Source of the DNA: Streptomyces sp. R28
GTDB lineage: Bacteria > Actinomycetota > Actinomycetes > Streptomycetales > Streptomycetaceae
Assembly (NCBI RefSeq): GCF_041052385.1
Contig: NZ_CP163439.1
Coordinates: 1,725,001 to 1,789,000 of the forward strand
DNA: 64,000 nucleotides
Direction: 5' to 3'
A program made the translations under genes and the position numbers. How positions within the stretch are numbered: position 1 is the stretch's first letter; each line of letters begins with the position of its first letter. This document shows positions 19,600-27,462 of this stretch, piece by piece. The notes under the pieces are model-generated. The model searched no databases and was not told the origin of the DNA. It saw only the letters and a program-made list of their open reading frames with translations.

Positions 19600-22442
19600 C
19601 GACCGTCCCCCTTTGTCGTTCCTTGTGCTGTGCCGCTGTGGGCGTCGTCGCCCGCGGCGTTCTCCTGGCGGCCGCGCTGCCAGCCGCGCTGGAGCGATGC
19701 CATTCGGCTGCGTACCTCGTCCGCGTCCCGCTCGACGAGTTCCGCGCTCTCCTCGGCGCGCCGAGCAGGGCCCTGCTTGAGCTGCGGCGCCAGGCTGGCC
19801 TGTCGTACGCGCCGGGGCAGCGGACCCGAGCCTGATCCACTCTCCCGCTGCGCGGCGGCCGTGCTCGGAGCGGCGGGGTCGGGGCCGCTCGATGCGATCG
19901 CCGCACGCCGCGTGCGTCTCGGGAGGGCTGCGGGCTCCGGCGGCTCACTTCGGTCGTGTCCAGCGCTTGGCTGCGTGTCGGCACGGTCGCCGATTCGGTC
20001 CTGCGCGCCGGTCAGCTCGCCGCGGGGTCCTGTGTCGCGACGGCGGGTCGGTAGCGGAGCGAGGCCGTTCGGCTCCGGGCGGCTCGATCCTGTGGAAGGC
20101 TCCGCGTCCGCCTCCTGTCGCCGGGAACGCTGCTCGGGGACCGGGCGCCCGTGCGAACTGACCAGCTTGGGCGTCCTACGGCGGGGCAGCGGGACCGGGG
20201 CGCTCACATCGTCGTCCGTGCCGGACCGGTCCGGTCCGCCGTGGATGCCGGAGAGCGGGGGTTCGCTGAGCGAACCCGACGCCTCGTCCTCCACATGGGC
20301 GAGAGCGCGGCGCGGGCGGAAGAGTCCGCCGCGTTCGCTGTCCTCGTCGTCGAGCGCGTCCGGGAAGTCGCTGAGCGCGTCCAGGTCGACGGGGGCCTCC
20401 AGCTCGACCGGGCCGTCCAGGAGTGAGGCGGGCAGGCCGGGTACGCGGGCCGGCACATGGGCGAGGGCGGAGCGGCGGGCCTCCTCCAGCTCGGCCTCCT
20501 TCGACGGCGTGGGCCGGTCGAGACGGAACCCGATGCCGTTGGTGTCCGGGACGTCGTCGGTGAGCAGCGCGTCGGGGATGAAGACGACGGCGGTGGTGCC
20601 GCCGTACGGCGACGGCTGCAGCGAGACTCGGACGTTCTGCCGCTGGGCGAGCCGGCTGACCACGAACAGACCGAGCCGGTCGGTGTCGGACAGCTCGAAC
20701 TCGGGCGTCTCGGCGAGCCGGAGGTTGGCGTCCAGCAGGGCGTCGGCCGCCATGCCCAGGCCGCGGTCGTGGATCTCGAGGGTGAAGCCGTTGGCGACCC
20801 GCTCGCCCAGGACCTGGACTGCGGTGTGCGGCGGGGAGAACACCGTGGCGTTCTCCAGGAGTTCGGCCACGAGGTGCGTGAGGTCCGCGACGGCCGGTCC
20901 GGTGACGGCGACGCGGGGCAGGCGTCGGACCTCGATGCGCTCGTAGTCCTCGACCTCGGCGACAGCGGCGCGTACGACGTCCATGAGCTGGACGGGCTTG
21001 CGCCACTGCCGGGAGGGGGCGGCGCCGGAGAGGATCACGAGGCCTTCGGCGTGCCGGCGCATACGGGTGGTCAGGTGGTCGAGGCGGAACAGGTCGGCGA
21101 GTTCGTCGGTGTCCTCGGTCCGGCGTTCCATGGTGTCGAGGAGGGTGAGCTGCTTGTGGAGGAGGACCTGGCTTCGACGGGCGAGGTTGACGAAGACCTC
21201 GGCCACGCCGGCGCGCAGTTCGGCCTGCTTGACGGCGGCCTCGACAGCAGCCCGTTGCAGGGTGTTGAGGGCCTGGCCGACCTCGCCGATCTCGTTCTTG
21301 TCGTACTCCAGGCGTGGGACCTCGGTCTCCACGTCGACCTGTTCGCCGGAGGAGAGGCGGCGCATCACACTGGGCAGGCGTACGCCGGACGCCTCGTGGG
21401 CCTCCAGCCGCAGCTGCCGCAGATCGCGGATGAGGCCGCGGCCGATGCGTACGGACAGGAAGAGCGAGAACAGCAGGGCGAGCAGCCCGAGGACACCGGC
21501 GACGGCCGCCTTCAGGATGACGCCCATCGCGACCGGGCTCACGCGGTCCTGATAGCGGGCGCCCGCCTCGTCGTTGAGCTTGCTGAGCTCGTCGAGGACG
21601 CTGCCGGCGGCGGTGTCCCAGCTCTTTGCGTCGACCCTGCTGGGCCTACCTGCCGGGGACAGGATGACGGCCTGTTCGGCGACGCGCAGTGGAGCAGTGG
21701 AGGCGTTGTCCCAGAAGCGCCTGTAGCGTTCACGCTCGGACGAGGGCAGGTCCGTCAGGCTGATGTCGTACATGAGGGTGCGCTGGGCCACGAGGTCGGA
21801 GACGTCGCGTATCTCTTCGCGGGACAACTTCCCGACGACCAGGGCGGAACTCAGCAACGCGTCCTCGCGGGAGAGGAGTTCGCGGGCGCGGGTCACGTTG
21901 AGAAGGGCGCGGGCCTGCTTGTCCATTGCCACGCTGTCGATCCCGTCGAGGGAGCCCAGCAGGGCGTAGCAGGGGTCGACGAGCCGGTTGTAGAGGCCGA
22001 GGGCCGTGGAGCGGGTCATCGTTCCGTCCTCGACGCTGCGGCGCAGGGAGTTGATGCCGTCAAAGGCGTCCAGGACCGCGGTGAGGCGCTCGGCGTCACC
22101 CTCGTCCATCCCGTCGCGGACTTCGGGATCCTTGGCGTTCTTGCGGATCTCGGCGACGGCGGCGTCGGTGGCGCTCCGGGTTTCCCGCAGCGCGGACAGT
22201 GCGTCCGAGGCCCGGCGGTCGGCGAGATAGACCAGGGCCTGGCGACGCTCCTGCTGCAGGACGCGGACGGCGTCCTCAGTGGAGTAGCCGATCTTCTCGA
22301 CGAGGGACGACACCGTGAACAGCTGGGTCACACCTCGCCCCGTGAGTACCGTGGCGAAACCCCAGATCGCGGTCAAGGACACCAGCGGCACGAGAAGCAG
22401 CGCCACCATCTTCCGGCGGATCGACTTCCCGCGAAAGCGCAT
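19596..22442 (-). CDS. cvnA: Conservon sensor histidine-kinase-like protein (CvnA type)
   Basis: A 948-residue membrane protein. It has an N-terminal membrane segment (KMVALLLVPLVSLTAIWGF), an extracellular nitrate/nitrite-sensing (NIT) domain of about 300 residues, a second membrane segment near 320-345, a HAMP-like linker, and a kinase ATPase domain with an N-box LVAELLENATVFS and a DRGLGM G-box. A long disordered tail rich in Pro, Arg and Ser (about 680-948) ends the protein. ATG 22442 gives the usual MRFRGKSIRRK start; a GTG at 22481 is possible. Conservon kinases recruit CvnB-D to the membrane, and phosphotransfer has rarely been shown. It is the first gene of the cvnABC-oxoprolinase-cvnD run. 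Confidence 0.92.
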   Translation of the reverse strand: MRFRGKSIRRKMVALLLVPLVSLTAIWGFATVLTGRGVTQLFTVSSLVEKIGYSTEDAVRVLQQERRQALVYLADRRASDALSALRETRSATDAAVAEIRKNAKDPEVRDGMDEGDAERLTAVLDAFDGINSLRRSVEDGTMTRSTALGLYNRLVDPCYALLGSLDGIDSVAMDKQARALLNVTRARELLSREDALLSSALVVGKLSREEIRDVSDLVAQRTLMYDISLTDLPSSERERYRRFWDNASTAPLRVAEQAVILSPAGRPSRVDAKSWDTAAGSVLDELSKLNDEAGARYQDRVSPVAMGVILKAAVAGVLGLLALLFSLFLSVRIGRGLIRDLRQLRLEAHEASGVRLPSVMRRLSSGEQVDVETEVPRLEYDKNEIGEVGQALNTLQRAAVEAAVKQAELRAGVAEVFVNLARRSQVLLHKQLTLLDTMERRTEDTDELADLFRLDHLTTRMRRHAEGLVILSGAAPSRQWRKPVQLMDVVRAAVAEVEDYERIEVRRLPRVAVTGPAVADLTHLVAELLENATVFSPPHTAVQVLGERVANGFTLEIHDRGLGMAADALLDANLRLAETPEFELSDTDRLGLFVVSRLAQRQNVRVSLQPSPYGGTTAVVFIPDALLTDDVPDTNGIGFRLDRPTPSKEAELEEARRSALAHVPARVPGLPASLLDGPVELEAPVDLDALSDFPDALDDEDSERGGLFRPRRALAHVEDEASGSLSEPPLSGIHGGPDRSGTDDDVSAPVPLPRRRTPKLVSSHGRPVPEQRSRRQEADAEPSTGSSRPEPNGLAPLPTRRRDTGPRGELTGAQDRIGDRADTQPSAGHDRSEPPEPAALPRRTRRAAIASSGPDPAAPSTAAAQRESGSGSGPLPRRVRQASLAPQLKQGPARRAEESAELVERDADEVRSRMASLQRGWQRGRQENAAGDDAHSGTAQGTTKGDGR

Positions 22443-22863
22443 GGCCTCCCCCAGCTCAAACCCCCGTTGGTCAGGGGGCACACATGTGCGTCAACAATTG
22501 GCGCGAGCCTACTACCGACACACAGGTAACTCGAAGAGCCATCCGGAACCTGAACTTCCGCACTGGCGGCGAGACATGGGGAGTTGTCCGGCCATTGCGG
22601 GAGATTGCCTCCCGTGATCCCGTGGCGCTGCCGAGGTCGGATTCGGCCGGTCTGCGGGGCCAGTTGGCCAGAAATTTATCTTCCTCGGGAATCTTCGGTA
22701 CGCGTCGATCGTCCATCTCTATGGGAGATGGGGGCGGAATGGGCCACAGGAGCCGCATCCGGTCCCCGGGCGGCGTAAAACAGCGCAAGCCGGGCAGCCA
22801 CTGGGGAGCCGCGTCTTCGGACACGGGGCAAGCGGTCTGCTGGCGGTGGGGAGTGACTCGGTG
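22443..22863. promoter_or_regulatory. Divergent promoter region of the conservon and a membrane-protein gene
   Basis: This 421-base stretch has no convincing gene. At 22687-22692 it has GGGAAT followed, after 18 bases, by GTCC. This is close to the sigma-R pattern (GGGAAT-N18-GTT) but has GTC in place of GTT, and it points toward the membrane-protein gene. A 7-base inverted repeat, CCATCTC/GAGATGG, lies at 22713-22731. Both are weak candidates. Confidence 0.35.
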
Positions 22864-23508
22864 ATGGGCACGGCGGAGCGGCGCGAGGCGCCCGAGGACG
22901 GGACGGCGGCGCATATGAGGGCGCGGCGTGGCCCCGAAGCGCTGGATCACGACATTCCGGCGGACAAACGCCTGGCGACGGGCGGCCGCGATGTTCCGGT
23001 AGCCGCGGGCACGGTGACGACGGACCGGCACGACGTTTCGGCCGGCTCCGGTAGCCAGGCGGCGACAGGCAAGAGTGGAGCCGGGGCCGCCGGCAGAGGG
23101 GCCCAGGAGTGGTCGGCATACCGGCCGTTGTGGGTCGAGGAGGCCGCCCGGCGGCGCCGGATGCCGGATCCGGTGCGGACGGCGTCGGTGCGGGCGGTGC
23201 TGATCATCGCGGTGACGCTCGTACAGGCGATGGTGGCCTTCCTGTGCACGCTGGCGGGGTCGTGGCTGGCGTTCCCGATGGTGATCAGCAGTGTGGTCAG
23301 CACGGTGTTGGCCACCTGGGGCGCCCTGGACGTCTGGGTGACCCGACAGGTGTGGAACCAGCGCAATGGCGTCGTCTCCACGCCGAGCAGTACGGCGCGC
23401 ATCCTGCGACGGGAGCGGCGCTGGGCACGACGTCAGACTCGGGAGGCCGAGCGCGCTCAGGAGCGAATACGCCGACGGGGCGGGGCTGGCCAGTTGTCGC
23501 ATTCTTGA
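22864..23508 (+). CDS. Putative membrane protein with disordered N terminus
   Basis: A 214-residue protein. The first roughly 100 residues are hydrophilic and Ala/Gly-rich. Two membrane helices follow around residues 115-155 (ASVRAVLIIAVTLVQAMVAF and LAGSWLAFPMVISSVVSTV), then a strongly basic C-terminal tail (RRERRWARRQTREAERAQE) that should face the cytosol. ATG 22864 is preferred over GTGs at 22846 and 22861, but the choice is weak. It is divergent from cvnA, so it may be co-regulated with the conservon. I do not recognise a family. Confidence 0.65.
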   Translation: MGTAERREAPEDGTAAHMRARRGPEALDHDIPADKRLATGGRDVPVAAGTVTTDRHDVSAGSGSQAATGKSGAGAAGRGAQEWSAYRPLWVEEAARRRRMPDPVRTASVRAVLIIAVTLVQAMVAFLCTLAGSWLAFPMVISSVVSTVLATWGALDVWVTRQVWNQRNGVVSTPSSTARILRRERRWARRQTREAERAQERIRRRGGAGQLSHS

Positions 23509-24055
23509 ACGCGATTGAATGACCCAGAGCCGGGGCTGAGGAAGGGCTCCCAGTGGCCCTGCCGAGCCAAGTTTCGGGCACGGGCCGGGCGGCCGAGCCA
23601 AGGCCGGGCGCCGGAGCCTGGCCGAGTGCCGCAGCCGAGCCGAGTTCCTGGGGCGGGCCGAGTACCGGAGCCGGGCGTGCCGGGCCTGGGCCGGGCCGAG
23701 CTGCCGGGGTCCGTGATCGGGCCCCGCAGCCTCCGGCCCAGTCGCGAGAGCATCTTGAGCGTGCCGCCCGGACGGCGTCAGACCGAGGTAGGCCGTGCCT
23801 GGTTCGTCCCGCGGACCAGTTCGCGCCGCGCTCCCATGACCGCACGTGGCGCGGTCCACGGAGAGGACAGCGGTCCCCGTACGGCCGCGCACTGGGCCGC
23901 TGCTTCGCGTACGCATGGCTGCCTACCCTGGTCACCGGCACCGCCGTGCACATCGCGTACTTCGGCGAGAAAGTGTCGGCCACGCTCGCCGACGAGCCTC
24001 TCTTCGACCGCAAGTCGACCGCAAGATGCCCCCCATCCGCCGATAGGAGACTCCG
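23509..24055. other. Gene-free, low-complexity stretch upstream of the flavin oxidase gene
   Basis: 547 bases without a convincing gene. The part at about 23570-23705 is a degenerate run of units built on GCCGAG and CCGGAGCC, about 18-20 bases apart, and is very G/C-rich. AGGAG lies six bases before the GTG of the next gene. Open frames across this stretch have atypical residue composition and were not called. Confidence 0.55.
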
Positions 24056-25210
24056 GTGTCCCCCACTTACGACGTGATCGTCATCGGTCTCGGCGGCATG
24101 GGCAGCGCCGCCGCCCACCACCTCTCCGCGCGCGGCGCCCGCGTGCTCGGTCTGGAGAAGTTCGGCCCGGTGCACAACCGCGGCTCCAGCCATGGCGGTT
24201 CACGCATCACCCGGCAGTCGTACTTCGAGGACCCGGCGTACGTCCCGCTGCTGCTGCGCGCCTACGAGCTGTACGACGACCTGGAGCGGTCCACCGGTAG
24301 GGACATCGCCACGCTCTGCGGCGGCGTCATGGTCGGACGCCCCGACACGCCCGCCGTCTTCGGCTCGCTGCGCTCGGCCCAACAGTGGGACCTGCCGCAC
24401 GAGATGCTGGATGCGAAGGAGATCCGCCGCCGCTTCCCGACGCTCGCGCCGAAGGACGACGAGGTGGCGCTGTACGAGAGGAAGGCCGGTCTCCTTCGGC
24501 CGGAGAACACGGTCGCCGCTCATGTCCAGCTGGCCACCCGGCAGGGCGCCGACCTGCACTTCGAAGAGCCGATGACCCGCTGGGAGCCGTACCGGGACGG
24601 AGTCCGCGTGCACACTGCCGAGAACACCTACACCGCAGGCCAGTTGGTGATCTGCCCGGGCGCGTGGGCGCCTCAGCTGCTGACCGATCTCGGGGTGCCG
24701 TTCACCATTGAGCGGCAGGTCATGTACTGGTTCCAGCCGAAGCACGGTATTGATCCGTTCCGCCCCGAGAAGCAACCCATCTACATCTGGGACGACGCGG
24801 TCGGCGTCCAGGTCTACGGCTTCCCGGCGATCGACGGCCCCGATCTCGGTGCCAAGGTCGCTTTCTTCCGCAAGGGCGAGGCCACCACCCCGGAGACGAT
24901 CGACCGGACGGTCCACGAGGACGAGATCCGGGCCATGGCGGATCACATGTCCGGCTGCATCCCGGACCTGCCCGGCACCTTCCTCAAGGCCGCGACCTGC
25001 ATGTACTCCATCACCCCCGACGAGCACTTCGTCATCGCCCGCCACCCGGCGCACCCGGAGTCGGTCACCGTGGCCTGCGGGTTCTCCGGACACGGCTTCA
25101 AGTTCGTGCCCGTCGTCGGCGAGATCCTCGCCGACCTCGCCCTGACCGGCACCACCGAGCACCCCATCGGCCTGTTCGATCCCGCCCGCCTCGCCGCCAC
25201 GCCCGCCTGA
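24056..25210 (+). CDS. Sarcosine oxidase / N-methyl-tryptophan oxidase family flavoenzyme
   Basis: A 384-residue monomeric FAD enzyme that oxidatively demethylates N-methyl amino acids to formaldehyde, hydrogen peroxide and the free amino acid. The Rossmann loop is [19 protein letters not shown] (residues 10-28), followed by the conserved Glu of LGLEKF. The [17 protein letters not shown] segment near residue 320 carries the Cys that binds FAD covalently in monomeric sarcosine oxidase, and [15 protein letters not shown] closes the site. The start is GTG with AGGAG at proper spacing. A broken amino-acid permease gene 530 bases downstream may have supplied its substrate. The exact N-methyl substrate cannot be told. 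Confidence 0.9.
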   Translation: MSPTYDVIVIGLGGMGSAAAHHLSARGARVLGLEKFGPVHNRGSSHGGSRITRQSYFEDPAYVPLLLRAYELYDDLERSTGRDIATLCGGVMVGRPDTPAVFGSLRSAQQWDLPHEMLDAKEIRRRFPTLAPKDDEVALYERKAGLLRPENTVAAHVQLATRQGADLHFEEPMTRWEPYRDGVRVHTAENTYTAGQLVICPGAWAPQLLTDLGVPFTIERQVMYWFQPKHGIDPFRPEKQPIYIWDDAVGVQVYGFPAIDGPDLGAKVAFFRKGEATTPETIDRTVHEDEIRAMADHMSGCIPDLPGTFLKAATCMYSITPDEHFVIARHPAHPESVTVACGFSGHGFKFVPVVGEILADLALTGTTEHPIGLFDPARLAATPA

Positions 25211-25740
25211 GCGACAGGCACGTCCCACCTGAGGGCACGCGGGCGGATGGCCAAGTCCGTCCAGTTGGTTTGCCGCGCGAACGTGCAGGGCTTCGAGGCG
25301 TGTGAAGTGCACATCACCGGCTACGTCCTCGCGGGCGTACCTGGAGGTGCGGTCGACGAGCGCACGTGATTGAACACAGTGGAGGCGATCGCCGCCGCCG
25401 AGCACGGTGACCTGACCTGCTGCTGCGGGTCGTCGACCTCCCCCTACGGGACAAGGGTGCGCTTGCGCCGGCCGAGTCGCTGGACCCGGGGAAGCGCCTC
25501 ATCGATAGCGAGTACGACATCGACATCGTGTTGTGTACTCGGGCCTTCGGGGCCGCCGAGGGCCGCGAGACGAAGCACATCTGGCGACATCCGGCGCAAC
25601 ACCATTCCCGCACCGCAGGGGTGGTTCGCCCGACTCCCGGGTAACAGCACGCTCACCGCCCCTCTCATTGATCCCGTCATTGCCCCCGGCACCCGCCCGA
25701 GCCGCCCGCTCCCCTTCCCCGGTCCACGAGGAGTCCGCTC
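25211..25740. other. Intergenic stretch without a convincing gene
   Basis: 530 bases between the flavoenzyme and permease genes. A 40-codon frame at 25247-25369 and a longer frame from 25370 have poor composition, and neither resembles a family strongly enough to name. The region may hold decayed coding sequence. The permease ATG at 25741 has GAGGAG about seven bases upstream. Confidence 0.45.
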
Positions 25741-27299
25741 ATGCCAGCACCGGAGCAACCCACCAGTCCGCACAGTCACGACGATGCCGAACTCGCCGAG
25801 TTCGGCTACAAACCCGAACTCAAGCGCAGCCTCGGCAACTTCCACACCTTCGCCGCCGGGATCAGCTACATCTCGATCCTGACCGGCACGTTCCAACTGT
25901 TCTACTTCGGCTACGGCAGCGGCGGCCCCGCCTACTGGTGGTCGTGGCCGATGGTGTTCGTCGGCCAGTTCATGGTCGCCCTCTGCTTCGCGGAGCTGGC
26001 CGCCCGCTATCCCGTCGCGGGCTCGGTCTACAACTGGTCGAAGAAGATAGGCAATCCGCACCTGGGCTGGCTCGCCGGCTGGATGATGTTGATCGCGTCC
26101 ATCGTGTCCATCTCGGCCGTGGCGCTGGCCTACCAGTTGACGCTCCCCCAGATCTCGTCGGCCTTCCAGATCGTGGGGGACGGCACCGGCAAGTACGACG
26201 TGGCGACCAACGCGGTCATCCTGGCCGCGGTGTTGATCCTCTTCACCACCTTGGTGAACGCCTTCGGCGTCAAGTTGATGGCGAGAATCAACACGGCGGG
26301 CGTGTTCATCGAGCTGATCGCCACTGTCGTATTGATCGTCCTGTTCGCCGTCCACATCACCCGCGGCCCGCAGGTGGTCATGGAGACGAACGGCACCGGC
26401 GCGGGCTACGGCGCCGATACCTGGGCGCGTTCCTTGTGGCATCACTTGCGTCCGCATACGTGATGTACGGCTTCGACACGGCCTCCTCCCTCGGTGAGGA
26501 GTGCCTGGACCCGTCCCGCAACGCGCCGCGCGCCATCATCCGCGCCATCGTGGCCTCGTTCGTCCTGGGCGGCCTGATCCTGCTGCTCGCGCTGATGAGC
26601 GTCTCCAGCCTGAAGGGCGAGAAGCTGTCCACGGACGGACTGCAGTACGTCGTGCTCAACGTCCTCGGCCCCACGGCCGGCAAGGCCATGCTGTGGTGCG
26701 TGCTGATCGCCGTCACGGTGTGCGCCCTGGCGGTCCACACGGCGGCGATCCGGCTGGCGTTCGCGATGGCCCGGGACAACAACCTGCCGGCGTCGTCGCT
26801 GCTGGCCCGGGTGAGCCCCCGCTTCCAGACGCCGGTGCTGCCGACCGTGATCATCGGGCTCCTGTCGCTCGCCATCCTGGTGGTGAACATTCGTCAGCCG
26901 CAGATCTTCACCGTCGTCACGAGCATCGGCATCATCATGATCTACCTCGCCTACCTCGGTGTCACCGCCCCGATGCTGGTGGCGCGGCTGCGCGGCAGGT
27001 GGCAGCCGGCGGGCGACGGCAAGTTCTCCCTGGGCCGGTGGGGACTGCTGGTCAACATCGTGGCCGTGGTGTGGGGCGCAGGCATGACGCTCAACCTGAT
27101 CTGGCCGCGCGCCTCGGTCTACAACGCGACGGCTCCGTACCACTGGTATCTGCAGTGGGGCGCGGTGCTGTTCGTCGCCGTCATCGCGGGCGGCGGTTTC
27201 GCCTACTACTGGTTCGTCCAGAGGCACCGGACGGGCGTCCTCGCCGAGCACAGCCTGGAGGGCCCTGCCACGTCGGCCAAGGAGGTCAACTCGCCCTGA
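25741..27299 (+). pseudogene. APC-superfamily amino-acid/polyamine permease, frameshifted
   Basis: The gene reads as a 12-helix amino-acid or polyamine permease in two frames. The first frame (25741-26463) covers helices 1-6, from FGYKPELKRSLGNFHTFAAG to GTGAGYGAD. The second continues from about 26418 with YLGAFLVASLASAYVMYGFD to the stop at 27299. The expected GAT TAC CTG appears as GATACCTG at 26416-26423, so one T appears to be missing after 26418. Adding it would restore about 520 residues, the normal length. Both halves keep good codon use, so the break is recent or a sequencing error. The substrate may be an N-methyl amino acid, given the upstream oxidase. Confidence 0.85.
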
Positions 27300-27318
27300 G
27301 TTTCGACGAATTCGAGCT

Positions 27319-27462
27319 CTACAGTCCGTCCTGCACCGTGAAGGGGGAGGTGGGCGACGCCCCCTCGACCCCGCTCGACGCGCGGCTGCGAGCCAAGGGA
27401 GTCGAGGGACCCGACGGGGTCGACGGGGTCGAGGTGCTCAGGGTCGCGGACAGCTCGGTCAT
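27319..27462 (-). CDS. 47-codon open frame coupled to the SMC-like gene (possible JetD remnant)
   Basis: The ATG at 27462 overlaps the stop of the SMC-like ATPase gene as ATGA, the usual sign of a following operon gene. The frame encodes 47 residues, MTELSATLSTSTPSTPSGPS and onward, rich in Ser, Thr and Pro, and stops at TAG 27319-27321, 22 bases from the end of the convergent permease gene. In Wadjet and MksBEFG operons the nuclease/TOPRIM subunit (JetD/MksG) normally sits here. No nuclease motif is present. It could be a remnant of a lost gene, a small peptide or chance; I cannot decide. Confidence 0.35.
   Translation of the reverse strand: MTELSATLSTSTPSTPSGPSTPLARSRASSGVEGASPTSPFTVQDGL

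Noticed and set aside
16405..20946. 1513-codon open frame on the plus strand
   Set aside because: It is antisense to the oxoprolinase and cvnABC genes; residue composition is that of a mirror frame and no domain is recognisable. Long antisense frames are common at this G/C content.
20457..22529. 690-codon open frame on the plus strand
   Set aside because: Mirror of cvnA with no ribosome site and no recognisable domain.
25247..25369. 40-codon frame faintly like the N terminus of a ComM/Mg-chelatase protein
   Set aside because: The resemblance is a few residues only, and the following sequence does not continue the family.
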